The notes beneath the pieces were generated by a model that worked only from the letters and a program-made list of their open reading frames with translations, was not told the origin of the DNA and did no database searches. Positions 1 to 7,408 of a stretch of 19,069 bases of DNA are shown piece by piece. Source of the stretch: Deltaproteobacteria bacterium. Lineage in GTDB: Bacteria; Desulfobacterota; Desulfobaccia; Desulfobaccales; Desulfobaccaceae. Position 1 is the first letter of the stretch. Each line of letters starts with the position of its first letter. The translations under genes and the position numbers were made by a program. The stretch covers positions 1 through 19,069 of the forward strand of contig VGSX01000036.1 in the NCBI GenBank assembly GCA_016874895.1, given 5' to 3'.

Positions 1-819
1 GCGGCTGGGAATGTCTCCATCAGTTTTCAGGCTCGTGGCCCCAACGTGGCCCTGGCCACCGCCTGTGCCGCGGGGGCGCACGCAGTGGGCGCTGCCTTCC
101 GCTCTGTGCAGATGGGTGAAACCGAGCTCATGGCCGCCGGAGGGGCCGAAGCGGCCATTACGCCCCTCACCGTCAGCGGTTTTTACCGCATGGGCGCCCT
201 GGCCACCGGTTTTAATGATCGACCCACGGAAGCCAGCCGGCCCTTCGACCGCGATCGCCAGGGTTTTGTCATGGCGGAGGGGGCGGGCGTCCTGATCCTG
301 GAGGAACTGGAGCATGCCAGACAACGCCAGGCCCCCATTTATGCCGAAATCATCGGATTTGGCATGACCGGGGACGCCCGTCATATAACCGATCCCGACA
401 TGAACGGGGCAGTGCGGTGCATGGGTATGGCCCTCCAGGATGCCCAGGTGCTTCCAGAGCAGATAGATTACGTCAACCCCCACGCCACCTCCACGCCCAC
501 CGGGGACCGGAACGAGTCCGCGGCCCTACGGCAACTGTTCAACTCCGACCGATCCTTTCCGTTGATCAGCGCCACCAAGTCCATGACCGGGCACCTTTTG
601 GGAGCCGCCGGCGCGGTGGAGGCCATCTTCGTCATTCTCTCCCTGCTCCATGGCCGCATCCCGCCCACCATCAATACCACCGAGGTTGACCCGGAGTGTG
701 CCGGACTGAACCTGGTCAGGGACGTTGCCCTGGACGTCCCTTTACGATATGCTCTCTCCAATTCCTTCGGTTTTGGCGGCACCAATGCCAGCCTGGTTTT
801 CCAACGGTATGAGGAGTAG
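1..819 (+). CDS. fabF: Beta-ketoacyl-ACP synthase II, 3' part (5' end outside window)
   Basis: This is the C-terminal two thirds of a KAS II condensing enzyme, which elongates acyl-ACP with malonyl-ACP in cytosolic fatty acid synthesis. The frame is open from base 1, so the start lies upstream of the window. The thiolase-fold triad is visible: the nucleophilic Cys in ATACAAGAH (codon at 64-66), the first His in NPHATSTPTGD and the second His in KSMTGHLLGAAG. The glycine-rich NSFGFGGTNASL motif near the end is also typical. Most FabF proteins read NAHGTSTP around the first His, so NPHATSTP is a mild variant. The preceding genes (acpP, fabG) would be expected upstream but are not visible. A histidine kinase gene begins 35 bases after the stop on the same strand and may be co-transcribed. 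FabB or a polyketide-type KAS is a less likely alternative. Confidence 0.93.
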   Translation, partial: AAGNVSISFQARGPNVALATACAAGAHAVGAAFRSVQMGETELMAAGGAEAAITPLTVSGFYRMGALATGFNDRPTEASRPFDRDRQGFVMAEGAGVLILEELEHARQRQAPIYAEIIGFGMTGDARHITDPDMNGAVRCMGMALQDAQVLPEQIDYVNPHATSTPTGDRNESAALRQLFNSDRSFPLISATKSMTGHLLGAAGAVEAIFVILSLLHGRIPPTINTTEVDPECAGLNLVRDVALDVPLRYALSNSFGFGGTNASLVFQRYEE

Positions 820-854
820 CTAATCCGCAACAATACGCAAAAACGGAAAATTGT

Positions 855-2252
855 ATGAATCTGCCTGAAGTCCTGCGCGTGGTCCTGCTGAGAACCCGGC
901 CCCAGATCGAACAAAGAACCCTTACGCAACCTTTTGGTCATGGGATCTGCCCCCAGATGGAGACGGTTCTCCTGGGACTGCCGCCCGGACTCTCAGCCGC
1001 CACCTGTCAAGAAATTCTCCGGAATCTGGGCGAACCGCCTTTTCACCTGATCCTGGATATGCGGGAAAAAAGTCCGGATGATCCGGGGTTGTCCGACCTC
1101 TCCGAGTTCGGGGGGGTGGTGGCGGGCCAGGCGGGCCCGGTGGTGTGGGAACTGCTCCAGCAGTGGCAAAAAACCTGCTCCACCGGAGAAATCCAGGCCG
1201 ATATCATAGACAACGCCGCCGACGCTATTATCACCATTAATGAAGACCATATCATCGTGGGTTACAATCAGGGGGCTGAAACTATTTTCGGTTTTTCCCG
1301 GGACGAGGCCCTGGGCGCGGATCTGGAAATCATCATCCCGCCGCCGCACCGGGATAAACATAAAGAATATGTCCGGCGCTATATCGCCACCCGCACGCCA
1401 CACGTCATCGGCAAGCACGTGCAGATGAACTGCCTGCGCAAAAACGGCCAGGAATTCCCCATGAGCATTTCCTTTTCGGTGGCGGACATCGGCGGCAACC
1501 TCTATTTCACCGGCATAGTCCGGGATATGAGCGAATATGTCGCCCTGGAGGAAAAGCTCCGCCAGAATGAAAGGTTGGCCGCGGTGGGCAATACCGTGTC
1601 CCAGATCGTCCACGAGATCAAAAACCCCTTAATGATTATCGGTGGATTCGCTCAACAGCTCCTCAAGGCCAAAACCCTGGACGCCAAGGGGCTGCAGAAA
1701 CTGGCCATCATCGCCGAAGAGGTGAACCGCTTGGAAACCCTCATGGCCGAGATGAAAGATTATTCCCGGCCCCCGGCCCTGAAGCGGGAGGCCATTCAGA
1801 TCGATCAGTTCATGCAGGAAATCGTCGAGTTCTATCAGGACTCCCTCCAGGAAAAGAACATCGAGCTGGTCCTGGAGGCCATCCCCCCCCTGCCGGCCTG
1901 TAATGTGGATAAACAGCAGCTCAAACAAGTGATGGTGAATCTGGTCAAAAACGCTGCCGAGGCCATGCCCGCCGGCGGCGTGATAACGATATCGGTGCAG
2001 CGCCGACCGCCTCATCTGGAAATCGCCGTGGCCGATAACGGCGAAGGTATGACCCCGGAGGTGGTGGATAACATTTTTACCCCCTATTTTACCACCAAGT
2101 CCAGGGGTTCCGGCCTGGGCTTGGCCATTTCCCGCAACATCGTCAAGGCTCATAATGGCGATATCACCGTGTCCAGCCAACCCGGCAAGGGATCGGTATT
2201 CACCCTTAAACTGCCGCTGACGGAAATCGAAACCGGGGCATGTCCGATTTGA
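855..2252 (+). CDS. Soluble PAS-domain sensor histidine kinase (NtrB-like)
   Basis: This 465-aa cytosolic histidine kinase has no membrane segment. Residues 1-110 form a poorly recognisable N-terminal region. Residues about 115-230 are a PAS domain (AIITINED start, FGFSRDEALG, PMSISFSVADI). The dimerisation/phosphoacceptor helix has its H-box His at residue 253 in HEIKNPL. The catalytic ATPase domain follows, with the N-box VNLVKNAAEAMP, the G1 box VADNGEGM, the F box YFTTK and the G2 box GSGLGLAIS. The family autophosphorylates on the H-box His and passes phosphate to a response regulator, but no regulator gene is in the window. The gene follows fabF by 35 bases, and its last 13 bases overlap the first ABC ATPase gene, which suggests co-transcription and perhaps coupling. 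There is no strong Shine-Dalgarno before the ATG. The ligand is unknown. Confidence 0.9.
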   Translation: MNLPEVLRVVLLRTRPQIEQRTLTQPFGHGICPQMETVLLGLPPGLSAATCQEILRNLGEPPFHLILDMREKSPDDPGLSDLSEFGGVVAGQAGPVVWELLQQWQKTCSTGEIQADIIDNAADAIITINEDHIIVGYNQGAETIFGFSRDEALGADLEIIIPPPHRDKHKEYVRRYIATRTPHVIGKHVQMNCLRKNGQEFPMSISFSVADIGGNLYFTGIVRDMSEYVALEEKLRQNERLAAVGNTVSQIVHEIKNPLMIIGGFAQQLLKAKTLDAKGLQKLAIIAEEVNRLETLMAEMKDYSRPPALKREAIQIDQFMQEIVEFYQDSLQEKNIELVLEAIPPLPACNVDKQQLKQVMVNLVKNAAEAMPAGGVITISVQRRPPHLEIAVADNGEGMTPEVVDNIFTPYFTTKSRGSGLGLAISRNIVKAHNGDITVSSQPGKGSVFTLKLPLTEIETGACPI

Positions 2253-3259
2253 GCTCGCCACTTCTGAACGTCCGTGATTTGAAAACATCTTTTCATACCC
2301 CCGCGGGTCTGGCCCCGGCGGTGAACGGTGTCACCTTCAGCCTGCAATCTGGCGAAATCCTGGGACTGGTGGGCGAATCCGGTTGCGGCAAGACGGTGAC
2401 CGCCCTCTCCATTCTCCGGTTGCTGCCGGAACACCTGAGCCGCCAGTCCGGCCAGATATGGTTTCAAGGCCGGGACCTCATGACCCTGAAACCGGCGGAA
2501 ATGCTCCAGATCAGGGGGAACCGCATCGGTATGATTTTCCAGGAACCTATGACGGCTCTTAATCCGGTGTTGACCATCGGGGACCAGATCAGCGAAGTGC
2601 TGCGGCTGCACCGGGGTTTGAAAAAAACCGCGGCCCTCTCGGAGGCGGCCAGAGGCCTGGCCCGGGTGGGGGTCGCCGACCCGGAGCGACGGTTGCGCCA
2701 GTATCCCCATCAGCTATCCGGGGGCCTGCGGCAGCGGGCGCTCATCGCTATGGCCCTGGCCTGCGAGCCGCAGCTGGTGATCGCCGATGAACCCACCACG
2801 GCCCTGGATGTCACTATCCAGGCCCAGATACTGGCTCTTCTGTCCCGCCTGCAGACCCAACTACGGCTGGCCCTGCTCCTCATATCCCACAATCTCGGGG
2901 TGGTGGCCCAGATTACGGACCGGGTGGCGGTCATGTATGCCGGCATCATCGTCGAGGCCGCACCCACGCCTAAACTCTTTGCCAGACCGCGGCACCCCTA
3001 CACCAGGGGCCTGTTAGCCTCGGTGCCCCGGATGAATTTCCAGGATAACCCGGAAAACCTGCAGGCTATTCCCGGCCAGCCTCCCACCCTCGGCGAACTG
3101 CCGGCCGGTTGCCCTTTTCAGCCCCGCTGCCCCCAGGCCTCTGTCGTCTGCTCCCAATCACCTCCCTGGATTCAGGTGGCCCACGACCATGGGGTCTGCT
3201 GCTGGCTCTGGCAGGATGGCAGGGGAGGGGAATCCCACCATGGAGAAGACCGTGCCTGA
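2240..3259 (+). CDS. Oligopeptide/dipeptide ABC transporter ATP-binding protein, OppD/DppD type
   Basis: This 339-aa ATPase drives a peptide/nickel/opine-class ABC importer from the cytosolic face. Walker A is GESGCGKT (45-52), the ABC signature is LSGGLRQR (159-166), Walker B is LVIADEP with the catalytic Glu at 184, and the H-loop His is 217. The C-terminal region has the cysteine-bearing oligo_HPY-type segment (CPFQPRCPQASVVC) typical of OppD/OppF. The signature has Leu where LSGGMRQR is usual. Its ATG lies inside the end of the kinase gene (13-base overlap). Its own end overlaps the next ATPase gene, so the two are probably made together and act as a heterodimer. No permease or substrate-binding protein gene is present, so the substrate cannot be named. 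Confidence 0.93.
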   Translation: MSDLSSPLLNVRDLKTSFHTPAGLAPAVNGVTFSLQSGEILGLVGESGCGKTVTALSILRLLPEHLSRQSGQIWFQGRDLMTLKPAEMLQIRGNRIGMIFQEPMTALNPVLTIGDQISEVLRLHRGLKKTAALSEAARGLARVGVADPERRLRQYPHQLSGGLRQRALIAMALACEPQLVIADEPTTALDVTIQAQILALLSRLQTQLRLALLLISHNLGVVAQITDRVAVMYAGIIVEAAPTPKLFARPRHPYTRGLLASVPRMNFQDNPENLQAIPGQPPTLGELPAGCPFQPRCPQASVVCSQSPPWIQVAHDHGVCCWLWQDGRGGESHHGEDRA

Positions 3260-4214
3260 ACCACTCCTGGTGGCCACCGATCTATATAAAATTTTTCCCC
3301 TGGCCGCCACCTGGTTCGCCCGGCGGCAGCTTTTGCAGGCGGTCACCGGGGTCTCCCTGTCCCTGCTGGCCGGGGAAACCCTGGGACTGGTGGGGGAGTC
3401 AGGCTGCGGCAAGTCCACTCTGGGCCGGTTATTGCTGGCCCTGATGCCCCCCACCCGGGGAGAGGTTCGGTTCGCCGGCCAAAACCTCTGGAAGCTCCCC
3501 AAAGACCGACTCCGCCAACTCCGCCAAAAGATGCAGATCGTCTTTCAGGATCCCTACGCCTCCCTCAACCCCCGGCTGACCATCCGCCATATCCTGGAAG
3601 AACCTTATATTATCCATAAGTTGGGTACTAAACAGCAACGTCTGGACTGGTGTGAAAAATTACTCCACGATGTGGGCCTGCCCTCGGAAGCCCTGCACCG
3701 CTATCCGCATGAGTTCAGCGGCGGCCAGCGCCAGCGTTTGGGCATTGCCCGGGCCCTGGCCCTCAGTCCCGAGCTCATCGTGGCGGATGAGCCGGTGTCA
3801 GCCCTGGATGTCTCCGTCCAGGCCCAGATCCTCAATTTATTCAATTCGCTGAAGGAAAAAATGGGGCTGACCTATCTCTTCATTTCCCATGACCTGAGCG
3901 TCATCAGCCACATGAGCGACCGCATTGCAGTCATGTATTTAGGCCGTCTGATGGAAGTGGCCCCCCGCCAGAGGTTCTGTCACCGCGGCCTGCATCCCTA
4001 TACCGAGGCTCTCCTGGAAGCCGCACCCGACGCCGATCCGGGCCGCCGCCTGCCGGCGCCCCGCCTGAAAGGAGACCCTCCCAGCCCGCTCCAGGTGCCT
4101 TCCGGATGCCCCTTCCATCCCCGCTGCCCCGAGGCCGAACCCCGCTGCCGGGATACATTTCCCGAGTTCCGGCAGGTCGGGCCGCACCACTGGCTGAGCT
4201 GCCACCTGCGGTAA
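3240..4214 (+). CDS. Oligopeptide/dipeptide ABC transporter ATP-binding protein, OppF/DppF type
   Basis: This is the partner ATPase of the upstream OppD-like protein, about 324 aa. Numbered from the chosen start, Walker A is GESGCGKST (52-60), the signature FSGGQRQR (159-166), Walker B LIVADEP (179-185) and the H-loop His 217. A C-terminal oligo_HPY segment has the cysteine pattern CPFHPRCPEAEPRC. In-frame ATGs also exist at 3189 and 3216. I chose 3240 because a purine-rich AGGGGAGGGG stretch sits just upstream at Shine-Dalgarno distance, and the resulting N-terminus (MEKTVPEPLL) begins close to the family's first beta strand. The overlap with the preceding gene is 20 bases. The gene ends a probable fabF-kinase-ATPase-ATPase run and faces ruvA across 224 bases. 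Confidence 0.92.
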   Translation: MEKTVPEPLLVATDLYKIFPLAATWFARRQLLQAVTGVSLSLLAGETLGLVGESGCGKSTLGRLLLALMPPTRGEVRFAGQNLWKLPKDRLRQLRQKMQIVFQDPYASLNPRLTIRHILEEPYIIHKLGTKQQRLDWCEKLLHDVGLPSEALHRYPHEFSGGQRQRLGIARALALSPELIVADEPVSALDVSVQAQILNLFNSLKEKMGLTYLFISHDLSVISHMSDRIAVMYLGRLMEVAPRQRFCHRGLHPYTEALLEAAPDADPGRRLPAPRLKGDPPSPLQVPSGCPFHPRCPEAEPRCRDTFPEFRQVGPHHWLSCHLR

Positions 4215-4242
4215 AGTGCAAAGTTCCAAGCATTATACTATC

Positions 4243-4304
4243 CTCTGCGGCCTCTGCGTCTCTGCGGTGAACCACAAAACCGCCGAGAGGCAGAGGACGC
4301 AGAG
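4243..4304. repeat. Imperfect inverted repeat (CTCTGCG-type) between convergent genes
   Basis: Two 27-base arms (4243-4269 and 4278-4304) are complementary at about 23 of 27 positions around an 8-base loop. Both arms are built from CTCTGCG units. It lies between the convergent oppF-like gene and ruvA. There is no clean T-run, so a role as a rho-independent terminator is uncertain. It resembles dispersed CTCTGCG-rich intergenic repeats. The rest of the 4215-4438 gap shows nothing else recognisable. Confidence 0.6.
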
Positions 4305-4438
4305 TTTACAGTTGCTGTTCTCGCCCCGATCTCCTGCCTCGGCACTCATTTTCAGGCAATGCTCATGCCCCGTTATGAAAAGTTCAAGGTTCAAAGAAAA
4401 TGTAGGACAACAAAGCGAGGTGCGTACCGGCTGTCGCG

Positions 4439-5035
4439 CTACTGCGCTGCCAGGCGGCTGAGGCTATGGCGCAGGATGTCTTCCAGGGTAAGGGGTTTTT
4501 CGTGGGCGTGGACCATTCTGAGAACTTCTTCGGCGTGAATCCGGGAGTAGCCCAGATTGATGAGGGCGGAGAGGGCGTCATCCCACAGAGAGCCCTGAGG
4601 TCCTGCCACGGCAGTGGCCAGAGGGGGCATGGCCGGGCCGAGTTTGCCTTTTAATTCCACCACGAGCCGCTCTGCTGATTTACGGCCCAAGCCGGGGATG
4701 GCGGCTAATCTCTTGATGTCGCCTTGCATCAGGGCCTGGGCCAGGTCCTGGGGGCTGATGCCGGAGAGGATGTTAAGGGCCAGTTTGGGGCCGACCCGGG
4801 GAATGGCTAATAATTTTATGAAAGTCTGTTTTTCATCCGGGGTGGCGAACCCGTAGAGCTGCAAGGTGTCGGTCTGCACGTGGGTGTAAATCTGGAGGGC
4901 CACCCGGGCCGGCGGTTCTGGCAGGTGATAGAAGGTGGATAAGGGTATAAAGGCGTGATACCCCACCCCGCCCACGTTCAGGATGACGTAATCCGGTCGT
5001 TTCTCATGCAACTCGCCGTCCAGGAAGGCTATCAT
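4439..5035 (-). CDS. ruvA: Holliday junction branch migration protein RuvA
   Basis: RuvA, 198 aa and normal in length, binds the four-way Holliday junction and loads the RuvB helicase during recombinational repair. The N-terminal OB-fold region (about 1-62) opens with MIAFLDGELHEK and contains VGGVGYHAFIP. Two helix-hairpin-helix motifs follow (IPRVGPKLALNIL and IPGLGRKSAERLVVELK). The C-terminal domain III (about 150-198) is the small RuvB-contacting bundle (DALSALINLGYSRIHAEEVL). Its ATG overlaps the ruvC stop by 4 bases (ATGA), indicating translational coupling. ruvB does not follow, although it often does in other bacteria. The downstream DNA is an inverted repeat and then a convergent ABC gene. 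Confidence 0.96.
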   Translation of the reverse strand: MIAFLDGELHEKRPDYVILNVGGVGYHAFIPLSTFYHLPEPPARVALQIYTHVQTDTLQLYGFATPDEKQTFIKLLAIPRVGPKLALNILSGISPQDLAQALMQGDIKRLAAIPGLGRKSAERLVVELKGKLGPAMPPLATAVAGPQGSLWDDALSALINLGYSRIHAEEVLRMVHAHEKPLTLEDILRHSLSRLAAQ

Positions 5036-5535
5036 ATGGCCTGGGGGGCGTCCACCTGGCGGCTCCAGCGGCTGTAAAAATGGTGGCAGAGGCTCAGCGC
5101 CAGGGCATCGGCGGTGTTGTGGTTGTTGATCTTGAGCCCCAGGAGTTGCTCCACCATAAGGAGCATCTGTGTCTTGCTGGCCTGGCCGTATCCCACGATG
5201 GCTTTTTTCAACACCAGGGGAGAGTATTCGAATACGGGGAGGTTGGCCAAACCCGCGGCCAGCAGCACAACGCCCCGCACCTGGCCCAGCTTGATGGTGC
5301 TCTGAACATTGTTAGCCAAAAAGACGGCTTCCACAACCAAAACGGTCGGATCATAGACCCTGATCAGGCCCTCCAGGCTCTGAAATATCTTGGCCAGGCG
5401 CTGGCTGTGGGGCAAGCGCTGGGGCACGGCAATGAAGCCGCTGTCCACGTGGCGCAACCGGTCTCCGTCGGCCGCCACCAGGCCATAGCCGGTGGCCCGG
5501 GAGCCCGGATCAACCCCCAAAACCGTCAGGCTCAT
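5032..5535 (-). CDS. ruvC: Crossover junction endodeoxyribonuclease RuvC
   Basis: RuvC, 167 aa, is the Mg-dependent resolvase that nicks Holliday junctions symmetrically. The RNase H-like fold is clear: first catalytic Asp at residue 9 in LGVDPGSRATGYG, the Glu at 69 in VVEAVFLANN, and the C-terminal Asp at 143 in TADALALSLCHH. The residue aligned with E. coli Asp138 (three before the last Asp) is Asn140 here, in NHNTADAL. This is a notable change at a metal-binding site, although His139 is adjacent and RuvC from some bacteria uses His there. The gene overlaps yebC upstream and ruvA downstream by 4 bases each, forming one operon. Confidence 0.95.
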   Translation of the reverse strand: MSLTVLGVDPGSRATGYGLVAADGDRLRHVDSGFIAVPQRLPHSQRLAKIFQSLEGLIRVYDPTVLVVEAVFLANNVQSTIKLGQVRGVVLLAAGLANLPVFEYSPLVLKKAIVGYGQASKTQMLLMVEQLLGLKINNHNTADALALSLCHHFYSRWSRQVDAPQAI

Positions 5536-6284
5536 CCCAGGGCCTCCAAGAGGGAATCAGGGATGTCAAAATTGGCGAAGACGTGCTGCACATCGTCGTG
5601 GTCTTCTAACATTTCCATTAGTTTTAAAAGCTGCTGGGCCGGCTTTTCCTCTTCCACCCGCACCGTAGTCTTGGGGTGCATCTGAATTTCCGCTACTTCC
5701 CAGGAGAAACCCTTATCTTCCAGAACGGCTTTAACCTTTTCGAAGCTGGCCAGATCGGTGATGACTTCGTATTCGCTCTCACCTACTTGTAAATCTTCGG
5801 CCCCGGCCTCCAGGGCAGCTTCCATAAGCTCGTCCTCGCTCACCCCTTCTCTATTAAAGGCGATAACCCCTTTTTTATCGAACATCCAGGCCACACACCC
5901 GGCCTCCCCCATGCTGCCGCCGTATTTGCTGAACAGATGCCGGACATCCGAAACCGTGCGGTTTTTATTGTCGGTGAGACTTTCCACCAACAGGGCGACC
6001 CCGGCCGGACCGTAGCCCTCGTAGATGACCTCTTCAAAAGCACTGGCCCCATCCAATTCGCCGGTGCCCTTTTTAATGGCCCGGTCTATGTTTTCTTTGG
6101 GCATGTTCTCATTTCGGGCTGCGGCTATGGCAGCCCGCAGGCGCGGATTGCCGGTGGGATCGCCCCCGCCCAACCGGGCCGCCACCATGATTTCTTTGTT
6201 TAATTTGCTGAAAATCTTCCCCCTTTTAATATCCGCAGCACCTTTTTTGCGCTTGATGGTGCTCCATTTCGAGTGTCCAGACAT
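5532..6284 (-). CDS. yebC: YebC/PmpR/TACO1-family protein
   Basis: This 250-aa protein of the YebC family has the diagnostic start MSGHSKWSTIKRKKGAADIK and the motifs NENMPKENIDRAIKKGTG and YEGYGPAGVALLVE. Family members have been described as DNA-binding regulators and, more recently, as translation factors that help ribosomes at difficult (for example proline-rich) sequences. The sequence cannot distinguish these roles. The length is normal. It is the first gene of a yebC-ruvC-ruvA operon, a conserved arrangement in many bacteria, and overlaps ruvC by 4 bases. A GGGGAGG Shine-Dalgarno lies about 11 bases before the ATG. Confidence 0.96.
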   Translation of the reverse strand: MSGHSKWSTIKRKKGAADIKRGKIFSKLNKEIMVAARLGGGDPTGNPRLRAAIAAARNENMPKENIDRAIKKGTGELDGASAFEEVIYEGYGPAGVALLVESLTDNKNRTVSDVRHLFSKYGGSMGEAGCVAWMFDKKGVIAFNREGVSEDELMEAALEAGAEDLQVGESEYEVITDLASFEKVKAVLEDKGFSWEVAEIQMHPKTTVRVEEEKPAQQLLKLMEMLEDHDDVQHVFANFDIPDSLLEALG

Positions 6285-6351
6285 AGACGCGTCGACCTCC
6301 CCTTAAATTTATCAACCAGGCAGGAAATAGTTTGCTCTTCGCCCCCGATGA

Positions 6352-6434
6352 TTAAAACCCCCCTGATCCCCCTCCGGAAAAAGGGAGAAATAAGGTGGCC
6401 TTTTTAAAGTCCCCCTTTATTAAAGGGGGATTTA
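6352..6434. repeat. CCCCC/GGGGG-bounded intergenic repeat with perfect hairpin
   Basis: The stretch opens with TTAAAACCCCCC and closes with GGGGGATTTA, forming imperfect terminal inverted repeats. Its right part contains a perfect 9-base-arm palindrome with a 1-base loop (6411-6429, CCCCCTTTA arms). It sits in the 227-base gap between rlmE and yebC, both on the minus strand. It looks like a MITE or REP-type dispersed element. It could also attenuate read-through from rlmE, but no proper T-run follows on the minus strand. The rest of the gap shows only the yebC ribosome site. Confidence 0.5.
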
Positions 6435-6511
6435 CACGGTAAGAATTATTCACATCCAAGGCTGATCCAAGTTGGCCATGGTCGTTTTAACTGGTAATTC
6501 GCCCTAAAAGC

Positions 6512-7120
6512 TTAGACATCATTCGGAGGTTTAAGCCGCCGCCGGGCCAGCAGGTAGATTTCCCGGCTGTCACTCCGGGAACCCTCAGGTTTGACGATCT
6601 GCACCTGCTGGAAGTGGGGTCTGATTTCCGCTACGAATCCGGGAAAATCGGGCCCCTCAAAGACTTTTACCAGATAGTGCCCCCCTTCATCCAAGAGCAC
6701 CCGGGCATACTGCCAGGAGAGTCGCGCCAGCTCCAGAGAACGTTGATGATCCACGTCTTTTATGCCGGAGGTGGCCGGGGCCAGGTCGCTCACCACGACA
6801 TCGAAGGCCGGGGTCAGGGTTTTCAACCGATGCGGATCAAGAGTGGCAATATCGGTCTGCCAGAAATACACCGGCGGCTTCACCGGCACCTTCACCGGCT
6901 GGCGGTCCAAACCGACGACTAAACCTGTATTGCCCACCCGGGAACCGAGGTACTGCAGCCAGGAGCCGGGGGCGCAGCCCAGATCCAGCACGCGTTGGCC
7001 GGGGTGCAACAGGCGGAATCTTTTGTCAATATCCGCCAATTTATACACGGCCCGGGAAACAAATTGTTCGTGTCGGGCCCGCCGACTGAAATAATCTGGT
7101 TTATCACGCCTGGTAGCCAC
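6512..7120 (-). CDS. rlmE: 23S rRNA (uridine-2'-O)-methyltransferase RlmE/FtsJ
   Basis: This is an SAM-dependent 2'-O-methyltransferase of the RlmE/FtsJ family, which in E. coli methylates U2552 of 23S rRNA at a late step of 50S assembly. With the start used here, the SAM-binding motif is LDLGCAPGSW (45-54). The K-D-K-E catalytic tetrad is visible at K27 (SRAVYKL), D112 (VVVSDLAPATSG), K152 (YLVKVFEG) and E187 (DSREIYLLARR). The frame is open up to an ATG at 7207, but the extra 29 codons are AT-rich, have no family match and lack a ribosome site. I therefore prefer the GTG at 7120, which gives 202 aa, close to the family norm. The Shine-Dalgarno there is weak, so the start is uncertain. Confidence 0.9.
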   Translation of the reverse strand: MATRRDKPDYFSRRARHEQFVSRAVYKLADIDKRFRLLHPGQRVLDLGCAPGSWLQYLGSRVGNTGLVVGLDRQPVKVPVKPPVYFWQTDIATLDPHRLKTLTPAFDVVVSDLAPATSGIKDVDHQRSLELARLSWQYARVLLDEGGHYLVKVFEGPDFPGFVAEIRPHFQQVQIVKPEGSRSDSREIYLLARRRLKPPNDV

Positions 7121-7260
7121 GGTATGCTTCTTTTTCTTATTAGTGTATGTTATTATCACGAAAAATCGATTTGTTGCAACCCAAAGGCGGAGCTTTGGTC
7201 CTGCCATGACCCGAAAAGCTGCCGACCGCCCCCCCCGGAATAATATTTTACTAGTAAGCG

Positions 7261-7340
7261 TGCAGCGGTCAGTTTTCAGCCGTCAGTATTGATTTAACCT
7301 ATTGTTTTTGCTGATGGCTAATAGCTGAACGCCTGCATTT
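7261..7340 (-). repeat. Degenerate heptanucleotide repeat element, copy 1
   Basis: Read on the minus strand, this stretch begins GCAGGCGTTCAGC and ends GACGGCTGAAAACTGACCGC, the same boundaries as an element at 12021-12170 (plus strand) and a short form at 10281-10327. Internally CAG or GCTGA recurs every 7 bases (for example GCTGATG, GCTAATA, GCTGAAC). It lies in the divergent gap between rlmE and the MBOAT gene. Nothing else recognisable is seen in 7121-7408. Confidence 0.6.
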
Positions 7341-7408
7341 AATCTAAGGGCGATTGCAGCCGGAGTTACCTTGACAAGCCCTGAACCATAACCCTTGGCG
7401 ATTTTCTT

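Noticed and set aside
993..2288. Two long minus-strand open frames opposite the histidine kinase
   Set aside because: They lie entirely antisense to a gene with complete kinase motifs and their products show no recognisable domain. They are by-products of high GC.
3931..4275. Minus-strand open frames over the end of the OppF-like gene
   Set aside because: The OppF-like frame has all ABC motifs and a proper C-terminal domain. The antisense products are Arg/Gly-rich shadows.
5080..5685. Plus-strand open frame of about 200 codons over ruvC
   Set aside because: It is antisense to a well-supported ruvC and the end of yebC, and its product has repetitive, shadow-like composition.
6512..7207. Longer RlmE starting at the ATG at 7207
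   Set aside because: The extra 29 codons are AT-rich, lack family resemblance and have no ribosome site. The GTG at 7120 gives the normal length.
7372..7408. TTGACA box upstream of the MBOAT gene as a promoter
   Set aside because: No TATAAT-like sequence lies at a suitable distance downstream, so it was not listed as a feature.
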